A DNA stretch of 6,898 nucleotides. Origin: JBEIUO01 sp964549785 (lineage in GTDB: Bacteria > Planctomycetota > Phycisphaerae > Phycisphaerales > UBA1924). Positions 1 to 6,608 of the stretch are shown in pieces. The stretch covers positions 1 through 6,898 of the forward strand of contig CAZJXA010000179.1 in the NCBI GenBank assembly GCA_964549785.1, given 5' to 3'. Made by a program: the position numbers and the translations under genes. Below the pieces are notes generated by a model. The model saw only the letters and a program-made list of their open reading frames with translations, was not told the origin of the DNA and did not search any database. The first letter of the stretch is position 1, and every line of letters begins with the position of its first letter.

Positions 1-570
1 GTCAAAGCCTCACGCATCATCTACATACTCGATTGTTCGGGCCCGATGACGAGCAGCCTGCCCTGGGTGAAAGAGCAACTTCTGGCCTCGGTCGCCGCGC
101 TGCGCGACGGTCAGTCGTTCCGCGTGCTGGTGTGCCGACGGAAGGGCGACACCACCGCCACGATGGTGTGGAACGACTCCTCGGACTCGACCAACGCCTT
201 CTCCCAAGGGGGCCTCCGTGCCATCGCCCCATTGCGAGAGTGGCTCGATTCATTCCCGCCCGAGTTGGCCACCGACACCCCCGCAGCGCTGCGCGCGGCC
301 TTTGCCCAATCCCCCGAACTCGTCTTTGTCCTCACCCGGAGCATCCGCCGCTCCATCACCACGCCGGCCGACGCCGACGCCATCCTGGCCGACCTTGACC
401 GGGCCAATCCGGGCGCCCCCGGTGAGCGACGGTCGGTCGTTCGCATTCTCCAGTTCGTGGACGAAGACCCGACCGGTCTGCTCCGCGCCATCGCCACGTC
501 CCACGGCGACGGGCCCGGTTCCTACCGCGTGATGACCGAAGACCGAATCAGCACGGCCGACAGCCAATGA
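1..570 (+). CDS. von Willebrand factor A (VWA) domain protein, C-terminal part, 5' end outside window
   Basis: The frame is open from the first base to a TGA at 568-570, giving 189 visible residues; the true start lies upstream. The visible part opens with a hydrophobic strand (RIIYILDCSGPM, residues 5-16) matching the first strand and metal-site motif (DxSxS, usually DxSGSM) of VWA domains. An amphipathic helix follows (VKEQLLASVAALRDGQSFRV), then TDTPAALRAAF (residues 91-101), which resembles the second metal-site loop, then a hydrophobic strand ELVFVLTRS (106-114). VWA domains generally bind a divalent metal and mediate protein contacts. Here the metal site looks degenerate: the second Ser of DxSxS is Pro15, and the Asp normally found in LTDG after the later strand is Arg113. 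No function beyond protein binding can be assigned. Any N-terminal membrane anchor would be outside the window. The next gene starts 12 bases on, so the two may be cotranscribed. Confidence 0.8.
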   Translation, partial: VKASRIIYILDCSGPMTSSLPWVKEQLLASVAALRDGQSFRVLVCRRKGDTTATMVWNDSSDSTNAFSQGGLRAIAPLREWLDSFPPELATDTPAALRAAFAQSPELVFVLTRSIRRSITTPADADAILADLDRANPGAPGERRSVVRILQFVDEDPTGLLRAIATSHGDGPGSYRVMTEDRISTADSQ

Positions 571-582
571 TCCGCTCAACCC

Positions 583-1815
583 ATGAGTCCCATCTCTTCC
601 ATCGTCCTCGTCGTCCTCGCACTGCTTCACCCGGCCAACTCGACCGGCCAGACGGCCCTGCCAGATTCGCCGGTCGCCGCCGCTCCAGCACCCTCCGCGA
701 TCGACTTCACGCATGTCCGCGCGCTGTGGATCACCCGGTACGACTATAAAACCCGCGCCGATGTCGAGCGCGCCATCGCCGGTGCCGCGGGCCTTGGGAT
801 CACCGACGTCATCTGGCAAGTCCGCGGCCAGGCCGATGCGTTCTACGCCAGCGCCTTTGAGCCTTGGGGCGAGGAACTCTGCACCCCCGGACCCGCTGGC
901 GAACCCATCCCCCCCGACTTCGATCCTCTGGCCACGGCCATCGAAGCAGCCCACGCCCGCGGCCTGCGCCTGCACGCCTGGCTCAACGTGATGCCGCTGT
1001 GGAAGGGCAAGGTGCCTCCGCGGTTCGCCACCCACCCGTACCTCGCACTCCCCGGCCTGCGCCTCAGAGACTTGGCGGGCGAGGAGCAACCCCTCAACGA
1101 CCACTACGTCATCGTCAACCCGGCCAACGAAGACACCCACACCTATCTCGCGGCCGTCGTCAGCGACCTCGCCTCCAAGTACGCCATCGACGGCCTCCAC
1201 CTCGACTACATCCGCTTCGTCTCCGACACGATGGACAAGTCGAAGGTGTATCCCGGCGACCCGGCCACGCTGGCCGCCTTCGAGCGGGCAACCGGATCGC
1301 CCTTTGCCCGCACGCCCGAGGGCGTTATGGCATACCGCGCGTGGCTGGGCACCCGCATCACCGCGCTAGTCGGGGCGATCGCCGACGCTCTGCATTCGGC
1401 CCGCCCCGCGGTTCCTCTCACCGCCGCGGTGTGGCGCCACCCCGACCTCGCGCGCGACACCTACCTGCAGGACGCGCCCGCTTGGCTGCACGCGGGCACA
1501 CTTCAGCACGCCTTTCCGATGATCTACACCGTCAACGACGATCAGTTCCGTTCCGATCTTGACGCTTGGACTGCCGCCGCGCCCGCCGGCACCATCTCGC
1601 CGGGCCTGGGAACCTATCTCCATCCCGCCGATCAATCGCCCCGCCAACTCGACTACGCCCGCGCGCGCGGCATCGCCTCCACCGCCCTTTTCGCGTACAA
1701 CGCCCTCTTTGATTCCGCCGACCCCAATCAACTCAAGACACCCGCCGCACGGGCCGAGCGGGCCGCCCGCCTGGTGGCGCTCGCGGCGTATCTGAAAGCG
1801 CATCAGACGCCGTGA
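583..1815 (+). CDS. Exported GHL10/COG1649 glycoside hydrolase-like protein (DigH/YddW relative)
   Basis: A 410-residue protein. Residues 1 to about 22 form a hydrophobic export signal (core IVLVVLALL) with no basic residue in its n-region; there is no lipobox Cys. Residues 45-215 carry the motifs of the glycosyl hydrolase-like GHL10 family: VRALWITRYDY (45-55), GITDVIWQVRGQADAFYASAFEPW (72-95), DPLATAIEAAHARGLRLHAWLN (114-135), VNPAN (178-182) and DGLHLDYIRF (203-212). Asp208 in the last is a candidate active-site residue. The later part (PMIYTVNDD, GLGTYLH) fits the rest of the barrel. The best-studied relative, E. coli DigH (YddW), cleaves peptidoglycan glycan strands stripped of peptides, so a similar envelope role is possible; other glycans cannot be excluded. 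ATG at 583 is the only usable start, since TGA at 568 lies just upstream in frame. No Shine-Dalgarno is seen. The stop overlaps the next gene's start, so coupling with the kinase-like gene is likely. Confidence 0.87.
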   Translation: MSPISSIVLVVLALLHPANSTGQTALPDSPVAAAPAPSAIDFTHVRALWITRYDYKTRADVERAIAGAAGLGITDVIWQVRGQADAFYASAFEPWGEELCTPGPAGEPIPPDFDPLATAIEAAHARGLRLHAWLNVMPLWKGKVPPRFATHPYLALPGLRLRDLAGEEQPLNDHYVIVNPANEDTHTYLAAVVSDLASKYAIDGLHLDYIRFVSDTMDKSKVYPGDPATLAAFERATGSPFARTPEGVMAYRAWLGTRITALVGAIADALHSARPAVPLTAAVWRHPDLARDTYLQDAPAWLHAGTLQHAFPMIYTVNDDQFRSDLDAWTAAAPAGTISPGLGTYLHPADQSPRQLDYARARGIASTALFAYNALFDSADPNQLKTPAARAERAARLVALAAYLKAHQTP

Positions 1816-2702
1816 ATTTTTCACTCGGGATCGATATCGGCGGAACCTCCGTCAAGGCCGCGGCGGTGGTCGGTGGGATCGGCCGCCTGACCGAACGCCG
1901 GACCTATTCCGCGCCCGGTGCCGCCGTCTCGCTCCCCACGATCTCGGAAGCGCTCCGGGCCGCCTGTCTTCCGCTGATCTCGCGCTACGGACCCCCAGCG
2001 ACCGTCGGCCTCTGCCTCCCGGGCCTCTTCGACAAGCAGCAACGCCGCATCACCCGCTCCGTGAATCTCCCCGCCCTCGTCGACGCGCCGGTCGATGCAT
2101 TGATCGCTCATGCACTCGAGATGGTCCCCGCGCCCTCAATCTTTACCGACGCCCACGCCGCGGCGTTCGACGCTTGGACGCTCGAAGCCTCCGAGGCCCC
2201 GGAAGGCAGCGGCCGCTGGTTCATGATCTCGATCGGCACCGGCGTGGGCGCGTGCGTGCTCGACGACGGCGAACTCCTCCGCGTTTCCGGCGATTCGCCA
2301 GGCCACTTTGGACAACTCGACGTCTCGAATCCCGCTGACGCTCCGCCTCCCATCGGCCCCGATGGTGGTCGCGGCTCGCTTGAAGGCTACATCGGCGTGC
2401 CCGCGCTCTGCGCGGGTCACGGCTGCGCTCCCGGCGACGCCGCGGCGGCCCTCAGCACCGACCAACCCGCGCTCCGCGCCTTGGCCCGGGCGCTCCGTAT
2501 CGCCCACGCGATCTACCGGCCAAATCACGTCCGACTCTTGGGAGGGCTCGGAATCCGTCTCGCCGGCGCGCGGGAGCGGCTGGAGGCCCTCGTGAACGAT
2601 CAACTGACGTCCGTGGCCAGACAAGGGTGGACCCTCGGATTCGGATCAACCGACTTTCACGCCGCGACCGGATCTGCGAAACTCGCTTCCAGGATCGGCT
2701 GA
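1812..2702 (+). CDS. ROK-family sugar kinase-like protein lacking the zinc-binding cysteines
   Basis: A 296-residue cytoplasmic protein of usual ROK length. The GTG start overlaps the preceding TGA (GTGA at 1812-1815) and places the phosphate-1 loop DIGGTSVKAA at residues 8-17. Other ROK elements follow in order: CLPGLFD (68-74), FTDAHAAAFDAW (111-122) with Asp113 as the likely catalytic base, the phosphate-2 loop ISIGTGVGACVLDDGEL (139-155), GH at 164-165, SLEGY (189-193) with the conserved Glu191, and the late glycine motif VRLLGGLGIRLA (240-251). ROK kinases phosphorylate hexoses or N-acetylhexosamines with ATP. There is no helix-turn-helix, so this is not a ROK repressor. Oddly, the CxCGxxGC zinc motif before SLE is replaced: its three Cys positions align with Gly182, Asp184 and Ser189. 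The Glu of GExGH is also not in its normal place (DSPGH). Substrate is unknown and activity is probable but not assured. It is coupled to the exported glycosidase upstream. Confidence 0.87.
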   Translation: MNFSLGIDIGGTSVKAAAVVGGIGRLTERRTYSAPGAAVSLPTISEALRAACLPLISRYGPPATVGLCLPGLFDKQQRRITRSVNLPALVDAPVDALIAHALEMVPAPSIFTDAHAAAFDAWTLEASEAPEGSGRWFMISIGTGVGACVLDDGELLRVSGDSPGHFGQLDVSNPADAPPPIGPDGGRGSLEGYIGVPALCAGHGCAPGDAAAALSTDQPALRALARALRIAHAIYRPNHVRLLGGLGIRLAGARERLEALVNDQLTSVARQGWTLGFGSTDFHAATGSAKLASRIG

Positions 2703-2768
2703 CGCCGGCGGGATGTCAGGACGTGGCTCCGGTCACAAAAGATCGCGACCGCCCGTACCATCGCCTCC
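2703..2768 (+). other. Intergenic leader between the ROK gene and the M16 peptidase gene
   Basis: A 66-base gap, the largest on the plus strand in this window. It could hold a separate promoter for the peptidase, but no convincing -35/-10 pair is visible. It contains a short inverted repeat (CGGTC at 2730-2734, GACCG at 2747-2751, 12-base loop with AAAA) and an 8-base palindrome CGCCGGCG at 2703-2710. Both are short enough to arise by chance in such GC-rich DNA. No Shine-Dalgarno precedes the GTG at 2769. Confidence 0.4.
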
Positions 2769-5468
2769 GTGAAGAAACTCATTTTCGTCGTCGCCGGTCT
2801 GCTGGGAAACTCATTCGCGCTCGGCCAGAACATGGCCTGCGAGAAGTACCAACTTGATAACGGCATGACCGTTATCCTGCATGAAGACCACACCCTCCCC
2901 GTCGCCAGCGTCAACATCTGGTACCGCGTCGGTTCGCAGGATGAACCGCCCGGCCGCTGCGGTTTCGCCCACCTCTTCGAGCACCTCATGTTCATGGGCA
3001 CGAAGCGTGTCCCGGGCAACCAGTTCGATGTCCTCATGGAAACCGGCGGCGGGGCCAACAACGCCAGCACCGATTTCCATCGAACCAACTACTTCTCGTG
3101 GGGACCATCCAAACTCCTGCCGACCTTGCTCTGGCTCGACGCCGACCGGCTGGAGGACATGGCCCTCATGATGAACGACGAGAAGTTGGGCAAGCAACGC
3201 GACGTCGTCCGAAACGAACTCCGTCAGGTCGTCGAGAATGCCCCTTATGGCAAGTCCGGCGAGGCCATCTACCGCCTGCTCTATCCGCCGGGTCATCCCA
3301 TGCACCTGGGCGTGATCGGATCGCACGAAGACTTGATCGCCGCGACCGTGCCCAACGTCCAGGACTTTTTCGCCACGTTCTATACCCCCAACAACGCGTC
3401 CCTCGTGGTCGCCGGCGACTTTGACCCGGCCCAGATCAAGCCGCTCATCGAAGGCCTTTTCGGCACGCTTCCCAGGGGCGGCGAGGCCCCCCGCCGCGCG
3501 ATCCCCGCCTCCACGCTGGACCACGTCGAACGCTTCACGATGATCGACAAGGTTCAACTCCCCAAGATCATCATGGCGTGGCCGAGCACGCCCGCCTTCC
3601 AGGAGGGCGACGCCGAGCTCGACCTGGCCGCCCGGATTCTCGCGGCCGGGAACGCCTCACGCCTCTACCAACGGCTGGTCGTCACCGACCGTTCATGCGT
3701 CGACGTCTCCGCCTCCCAGAACTCGTTCCCCGTCGGTTCGTTCTTCTCCATCGAGGCCTACTGCACACCCGAGGCCGACCTCAACGCCGTCGAGGCCGCC
3801 ATCGATGAAGAAATCGCCCGCCTGAGCAGCACCCCCGCCGCGAGCGCCGAAGTTCAGCGCAACGTCAACGCCGTGGAACTCGGGGTCCTCGCCTCCTTGC
3901 AATCCATCGAAGCCAAGGCCGACCAACTCAACGAGTATCAGTACTACCTGGGCGACCCAAACGGCCTCGAGCGCGATCTCAATCGCTACCGCTCCGCAAC
4001 GCCCGCCGAGATCACCAGAGTTACGGCCACCACGCTCCTCCCGGGCGCCCGCGCCATCATCCGCGTCCTCCCCGAAGAACCGGATCGAACTCCGTCGCCC
4101 CGCGACACCCGTCCCAAAGAAGCGCCCGCGGCAACGTTTGCGATTCCCGCCCCCACGTCGTTTACACTGGATAACGGCCTCCCGGTGATGCTCTGGCCCC
4201 GTAACGACCTTCCGCTGGTCGCCGCGACCCTCCTCGTCTCCGGTGTCGGCCCCCTCGACCCCGCAGCGCACCCCGGTCTCACGGCCCTCACCGCCTCGAT
4301 GCTCACCGAAGGCGCCGGTGCCCTCGATTCCGCCGCGTACGCATCAGAACTTCAGTCACTCGGTGCCTCCGTCCGGGCCAGCGCTGGCGAAGAAACGTTC
4401 GAACTCTCGCTCCTGGGTCTCAAACGCACCTTCGATCGCTCCGCCCGCTTGTTCGCTGACGCGGTCCAGAAGCCCACGCTTGCCCCCTCCGACTTCGACC
4501 GCATTAAAGTGCTGACGATCGAAGGGCTCGAGCAGGAGAACGACGAGCCCCGCATCATCGCCCGCAAAGTCGCGATGAAGGCGATGCTCAACGACGCCCA
4601 TCCCTACGCCGTGGCCTCGTCCGGCACGCCCGAGTCGGTGGAAGCCATTACCCTCGACACCGTCAAGTCCCGCGCGGCAACCCTCGCCACGCTGCAAGGT
4701 GCCATCCTGCTCATCTCCGGCAACCTCACCGAAGCCGAAGTGAAGTCAACCTTCAATCCGCTCTTCGCCAGTCCCCGGCCCGCAACCCCGGCTCCCGCTT
4801 CCACCGACTTCTCGATCCCCCCCGCCAAAGCCAAGCGCCTCATCATCGTCGACCGTCCCGGCGCCACCCAGACGATGATCCTCCTCGCCATGCCCGGGGT
4901 TTCGTATGAAGACCCCCGCCGTATCCAACTCGACATGCTCAACACCATCTTCGGGGGCAGTTTCACCAGCCGTCTCAACCAGAACCTCCGCGAAGACCAC
5001 GGGTACACCTACGGCGCCCGCTCCACCTTCTCGATGGAGCCGTCCGTCGGCTTCTTCACCGCCGGGGCCAGCGTGCAGGCCGAGGCCACCGGCCCAGCCC
5101 TCGCCGAATTTGTGAAAGAGTTCGACCGCATCCGGGCCGGCGACATCACCGCCGATGAGGCGGCAAAGGCCCGCGAAACCGTCCGCAACGACGCCGTCCG
5201 TGCCTTCTCCGCCGTCTCCGGGGTTCTCGAAGCCGCCGCCCCCCTGATCGCCTCCGGTCTCCCGTTTGAGACCCTCTCCCGCGACTTCGCCTCCATGAAT
5301 CGGGGCGACGCCAAAGGCCTCAACACCCTTGCGGCCCAAGCCGTCCCCTTCGATCGGGCCGTCATCGTGCTCGTGGGAGATCGCGCCGTGATCACCGCAC
5401 AACTCAACGACCTGCCATTGCCCAAGCCCGAGTTCATGACACCCGAAGGCACGGCCATCGCGGACTAA
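2769..5468 (+). CDS. Exported M16 (pitrilysin-family) zinc metallopeptidase, full-length single chain
   Basis: An 899-residue protein. Starting at the GTG at 2769 gives a classic signal peptide (MKKLIFVVAGLLGNSFALGQ, residues 1-20); the next ATG at 2832 would remove it, so GTG is preferred. The inverted zinc motif HxxEH is HLFEH (68-72), with His68 and His72 as ligands and Glu71 as catalytic base. Glu150 in VVRNELRQ, 78 residues after His72, fits the third zinc ligand. The following lobe shows FYTPNNASLVVAGDFDP (204-220). A proline-rich linker (about 436-463) leads to the second half, which begins TFTLDNG-like again (SFTLDNGLPVMLWPRND, 464-480). That half lacks HxxEH (HPGLTALTASML at 501-512) and is the non-catalytic partner. 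It carries LNQNLREDHGYTYGARS (736-752), the Arg/Tyr region that binds substrate in M16 enzymes. Two-chain relatives encode the halves separately; here they are fused. It probably degrades peptides or proteins in the periplasm. It ends with TAA and converges on the LacI gene 50 bases away. Confidence 0.94.
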   Translation: MKKLIFVVAGLLGNSFALGQNMACEKYQLDNGMTVILHEDHTLPVASVNIWYRVGSQDEPPGRCGFAHLFEHLMFMGTKRVPGNQFDVLMETGGGANNASTDFHRTNYFSWGPSKLLPTLLWLDADRLEDMALMMNDEKLGKQRDVVRNELRQVVENAPYGKSGEAIYRLLYPPGHPMHLGVIGSHEDLIAATVPNVQDFFATFYTPNNASLVVAGDFDPAQIKPLIEGLFGTLPRGGEAPRRAIPASTLDHVERFTMIDKVQLPKIIMAWPSTPAFQEGDAELDLAARILAAGNASRLYQRLVVTDRSCVDVSASQNSFPVGSFFSIEAYCTPEADLNAVEAAIDEEIARLSSTPAASAEVQRNVNAVELGVLASLQSIEAKADQLNEYQYYLGDPNGLERDLNRYRSATPAEITRVTATTLLPGARAIIRVLPEEPDRTPSPRDTRPKEAPAATFAIPAPTSFTLDNGLPVMLWPRNDLPLVAATLLVSGVGPLDPAAHPGLTALTASMLTEGAGALDSAAYASELQSLGASVRASAGEETFELSLLGLKRTFDRSARLFADAVQKPTLAPSDFDRIKVLTIEGLEQENDEPRIIARKVAMKAMLNDAHPYAVASSGTPESVEAITLDTVKSRAATLATLQGAILLISGNLTEAEVKSTFNPLFASPRPATPAPASTDFSIPPAKAKRLIIVDRPGATQTMILLAMPGVSYEDPRRIQLDMLNTIFGGSFTSRLNQNLREDHGYTYGARSTFSMEPSVGFFTAGASVQAEATGPALAEFVKEFDRIRAGDITADEAAKARETVRNDAVRAFSAVSGVLEAAAPLIASGLPFETLSRDFASMNRGDAKGLNTLAAQAVPFDRAVIVLVGDRAVITAQLNDLPLPKPEFMTPEGTAIAD

Positions 5469-5518
5469 TCGTGGCAGCCTTCCGACATCACCGATCGCGG
5501 TCTGCCGGCTTCATGAAG
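5469..5518. other. Convergent intergenic gap between the peptidase and LacI-type genes
   Basis: Fifty bases separate the two converging stop codons. A bidirectional terminator would be expected here, but the only pairing seen is GGCAG (5473-5477) with CTGCC (5502-5506) across a 24-base loop. There is no T-tract on either side, so no intrinsic terminator is called. Termination may be Rho-dependent or lie inside the opposing gene. Confidence 0.45.
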
Positions 5519-6598
5519 TCAGAACGTCATCGCGGTGCTGCTCTCGCGGACCACCAGTTTGGTGGCGAGTCTGATGCAGGTGGCGGGGGCGTCGCGGTTC
5601 TCGATACGGCGGACCAGCATTTCGACCGCCGCCACACCGACCTCTTCCATCGGCAACGCAACCGACGAGAGGGTCGGGCGGACCGACTGGGCAAGCCGGG
5701 TGTCGTCAAAGCCGATGATGCGCAGTTGATCGGGAACCCAGACGTGAGCGGCCTCGGCGGCCCGCAGGATGCCGCAGGCGATCTCGTCGTTGCCAGCCAG
5801 GATCGCGGCTCCGGTCAGCCTCCCGCGGGCGTGGGCCCGCACGGCCCATTCCTTCCCCCACGCGACGGAATACTCGCCGTACGCCACCTGCTCGGCGCTC
5901 GGCTCGTGGCCCGAGCGCCGCATGACCTGCTCGAAGGCGGTCGCGCGATGCTGCGTATCGAAGTTGGTTTTGGGGCCACCGACAAACACACAGCGCGAGG
6001 GTTCGACCCACCGCAAAAGGTGTTCGACGGCCTCCTTGGTGCCGCGCTCGTTGTCGAGGACGACGCTGTCCTTGCCGCGCGACGAGAGGTCCAGATCAAG
6101 GGAGACACACGGGAGGGCGGTTTTGACGACGTCTTCCACCAGCGGGTCGTGGGCGTCGTCGACCATGACGATCATGCCGTCGATGAGCCCGGTGCCGAGC
6201 ACCCGGTCCCGCCGCGAACCGTCGGGCTTGGTGGTGATCGAGGTGATCAGCAGGTGGTATCCAAGCTTGGTCGCCTGTTGGTCCGCCCCTTGCAACATCC
6301 GCGAGAAGAACTCGCCGTGAAACCACGGCAGGGCCACACCGATCACGCGGCTCTCGCCGGCGGTGAGTACCTGGGCAAACGCGTTCGGAACGTACCCAAG
6401 CCGTTGCACCACCGCCTGCACCCGCGCGAGCGTGGCCGCGGCGACAACCGAAGGCGTGTTGATGACGCGGCTGACGGTCGCCATCGAGACGCCCGCCGCC
6501 TCGGCCACATCGCGGATCGAGACCGCCGCTCGTGGTTCGGGGCCATTGCCGCCGCCGGGGCCGGTTGTTCCAGGACGAGAATCGGGCTTGTTGTGCAC
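5519..6598 (-). CDS. LacI-family transcriptional repressor
   Basis: A 359-residue regulator. The helix-turn-helix is SIRDVAEAAGVSMATVSRVIN (residues 27-47), followed by the third helix and the hinge LGYVPNAFAQVLTAG (67-81), in which Leu78 matches the leucine that LacI proteins insert into the minor groove of the operator. The rest is the periplasmic-binding-protein-like sensor domain: VIGVALPWFHGEFFSRMLQGAD (85-106), LIDGMIVM (138-145), VSLDLD (165-170), ILAGNDEIACGILRAAEAAHVWVPDQLRIIGFDDTRLA (266-303) and the dimer/sugar segment RPTLSSVALPMEEVG (307-321). The ligand is probably a sugar. GTG at 6598 is the only possible start, since an in-frame TGA lies at 6629-6631 with no other start codon between. 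This leaves an unusual 26-residue Gly/Pro-rich N-terminal extension. It follows the isomerase-like gene by 10 bases with no Shine-Dalgarno, so it is likely cotranscribed and may autoregulate that operon from a promoter beyond the right edge. Confidence 0.93.
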   Translation of the reverse strand: MHNKPDSRPGTTGPGGGNGPEPRAAVSIRDVAEAAGVSMATVSRVINTPSVVAAATLARVQAVVQRLGYVPNAFAQVLTAGESRVIGVALPWFHGEFFSRMLQGADQQATKLGYHLLITSITTKPDGSRRDRVLGTGLIDGMIVMVDDAHDPLVEDVVKTALPCVSLDLDLSSRGKDSVVLDNERGTKEAVEHLLRWVEPSRCVFVGGPKTNFDTQHRATAFEQVMRRSGHEPSAEQVAYGEYSVAWGKEWAVRAHARGRLTGAAILAGNDEIACGILRAAEAAHVWVPDQLRIIGFDDTRLAQSVRPTLSSVALPMEEVGVAAVEMLVRRIENRDAPATCIRLATKLVVRESSTAMTF

Positions 6599-6608
6599 GG
6601 ATGGAATC

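Noticed and set aside
250..1200. A 316-codon minus-strand open frame across the VWA-glycosidase junction
   Set aside because: It is antisense to two genes with recognised domains, and its Gly/Val/Asp-rich low-complexity composition is typical of a shadow frame in high-GC DNA.
2733..2761. A possible promoter before the peptidase: TCACAA as -35 and TACCAT as -10, which would give a nearly leaderless mRNA
   Set aside because: The -35 matches the standard consensus at only two positions and the -10 at four; this level is expected by chance.
2811..3557. Long minus-strand open frames opposite the M16 gene (here, and at 3693-4271 and 4746-5402)
   Set aside because: All lie within the peptidase coding sequence, which shows a complete zinc site and continuous homology-type motifs; the antisense translations show no domain.
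5473..5506. A hairpin between the convergent genes (GGCAG paired with CTGCC)
   Set aside because: Five base pairs with a 24-base loop and no T-tract do not make a credible intrinsic terminator.
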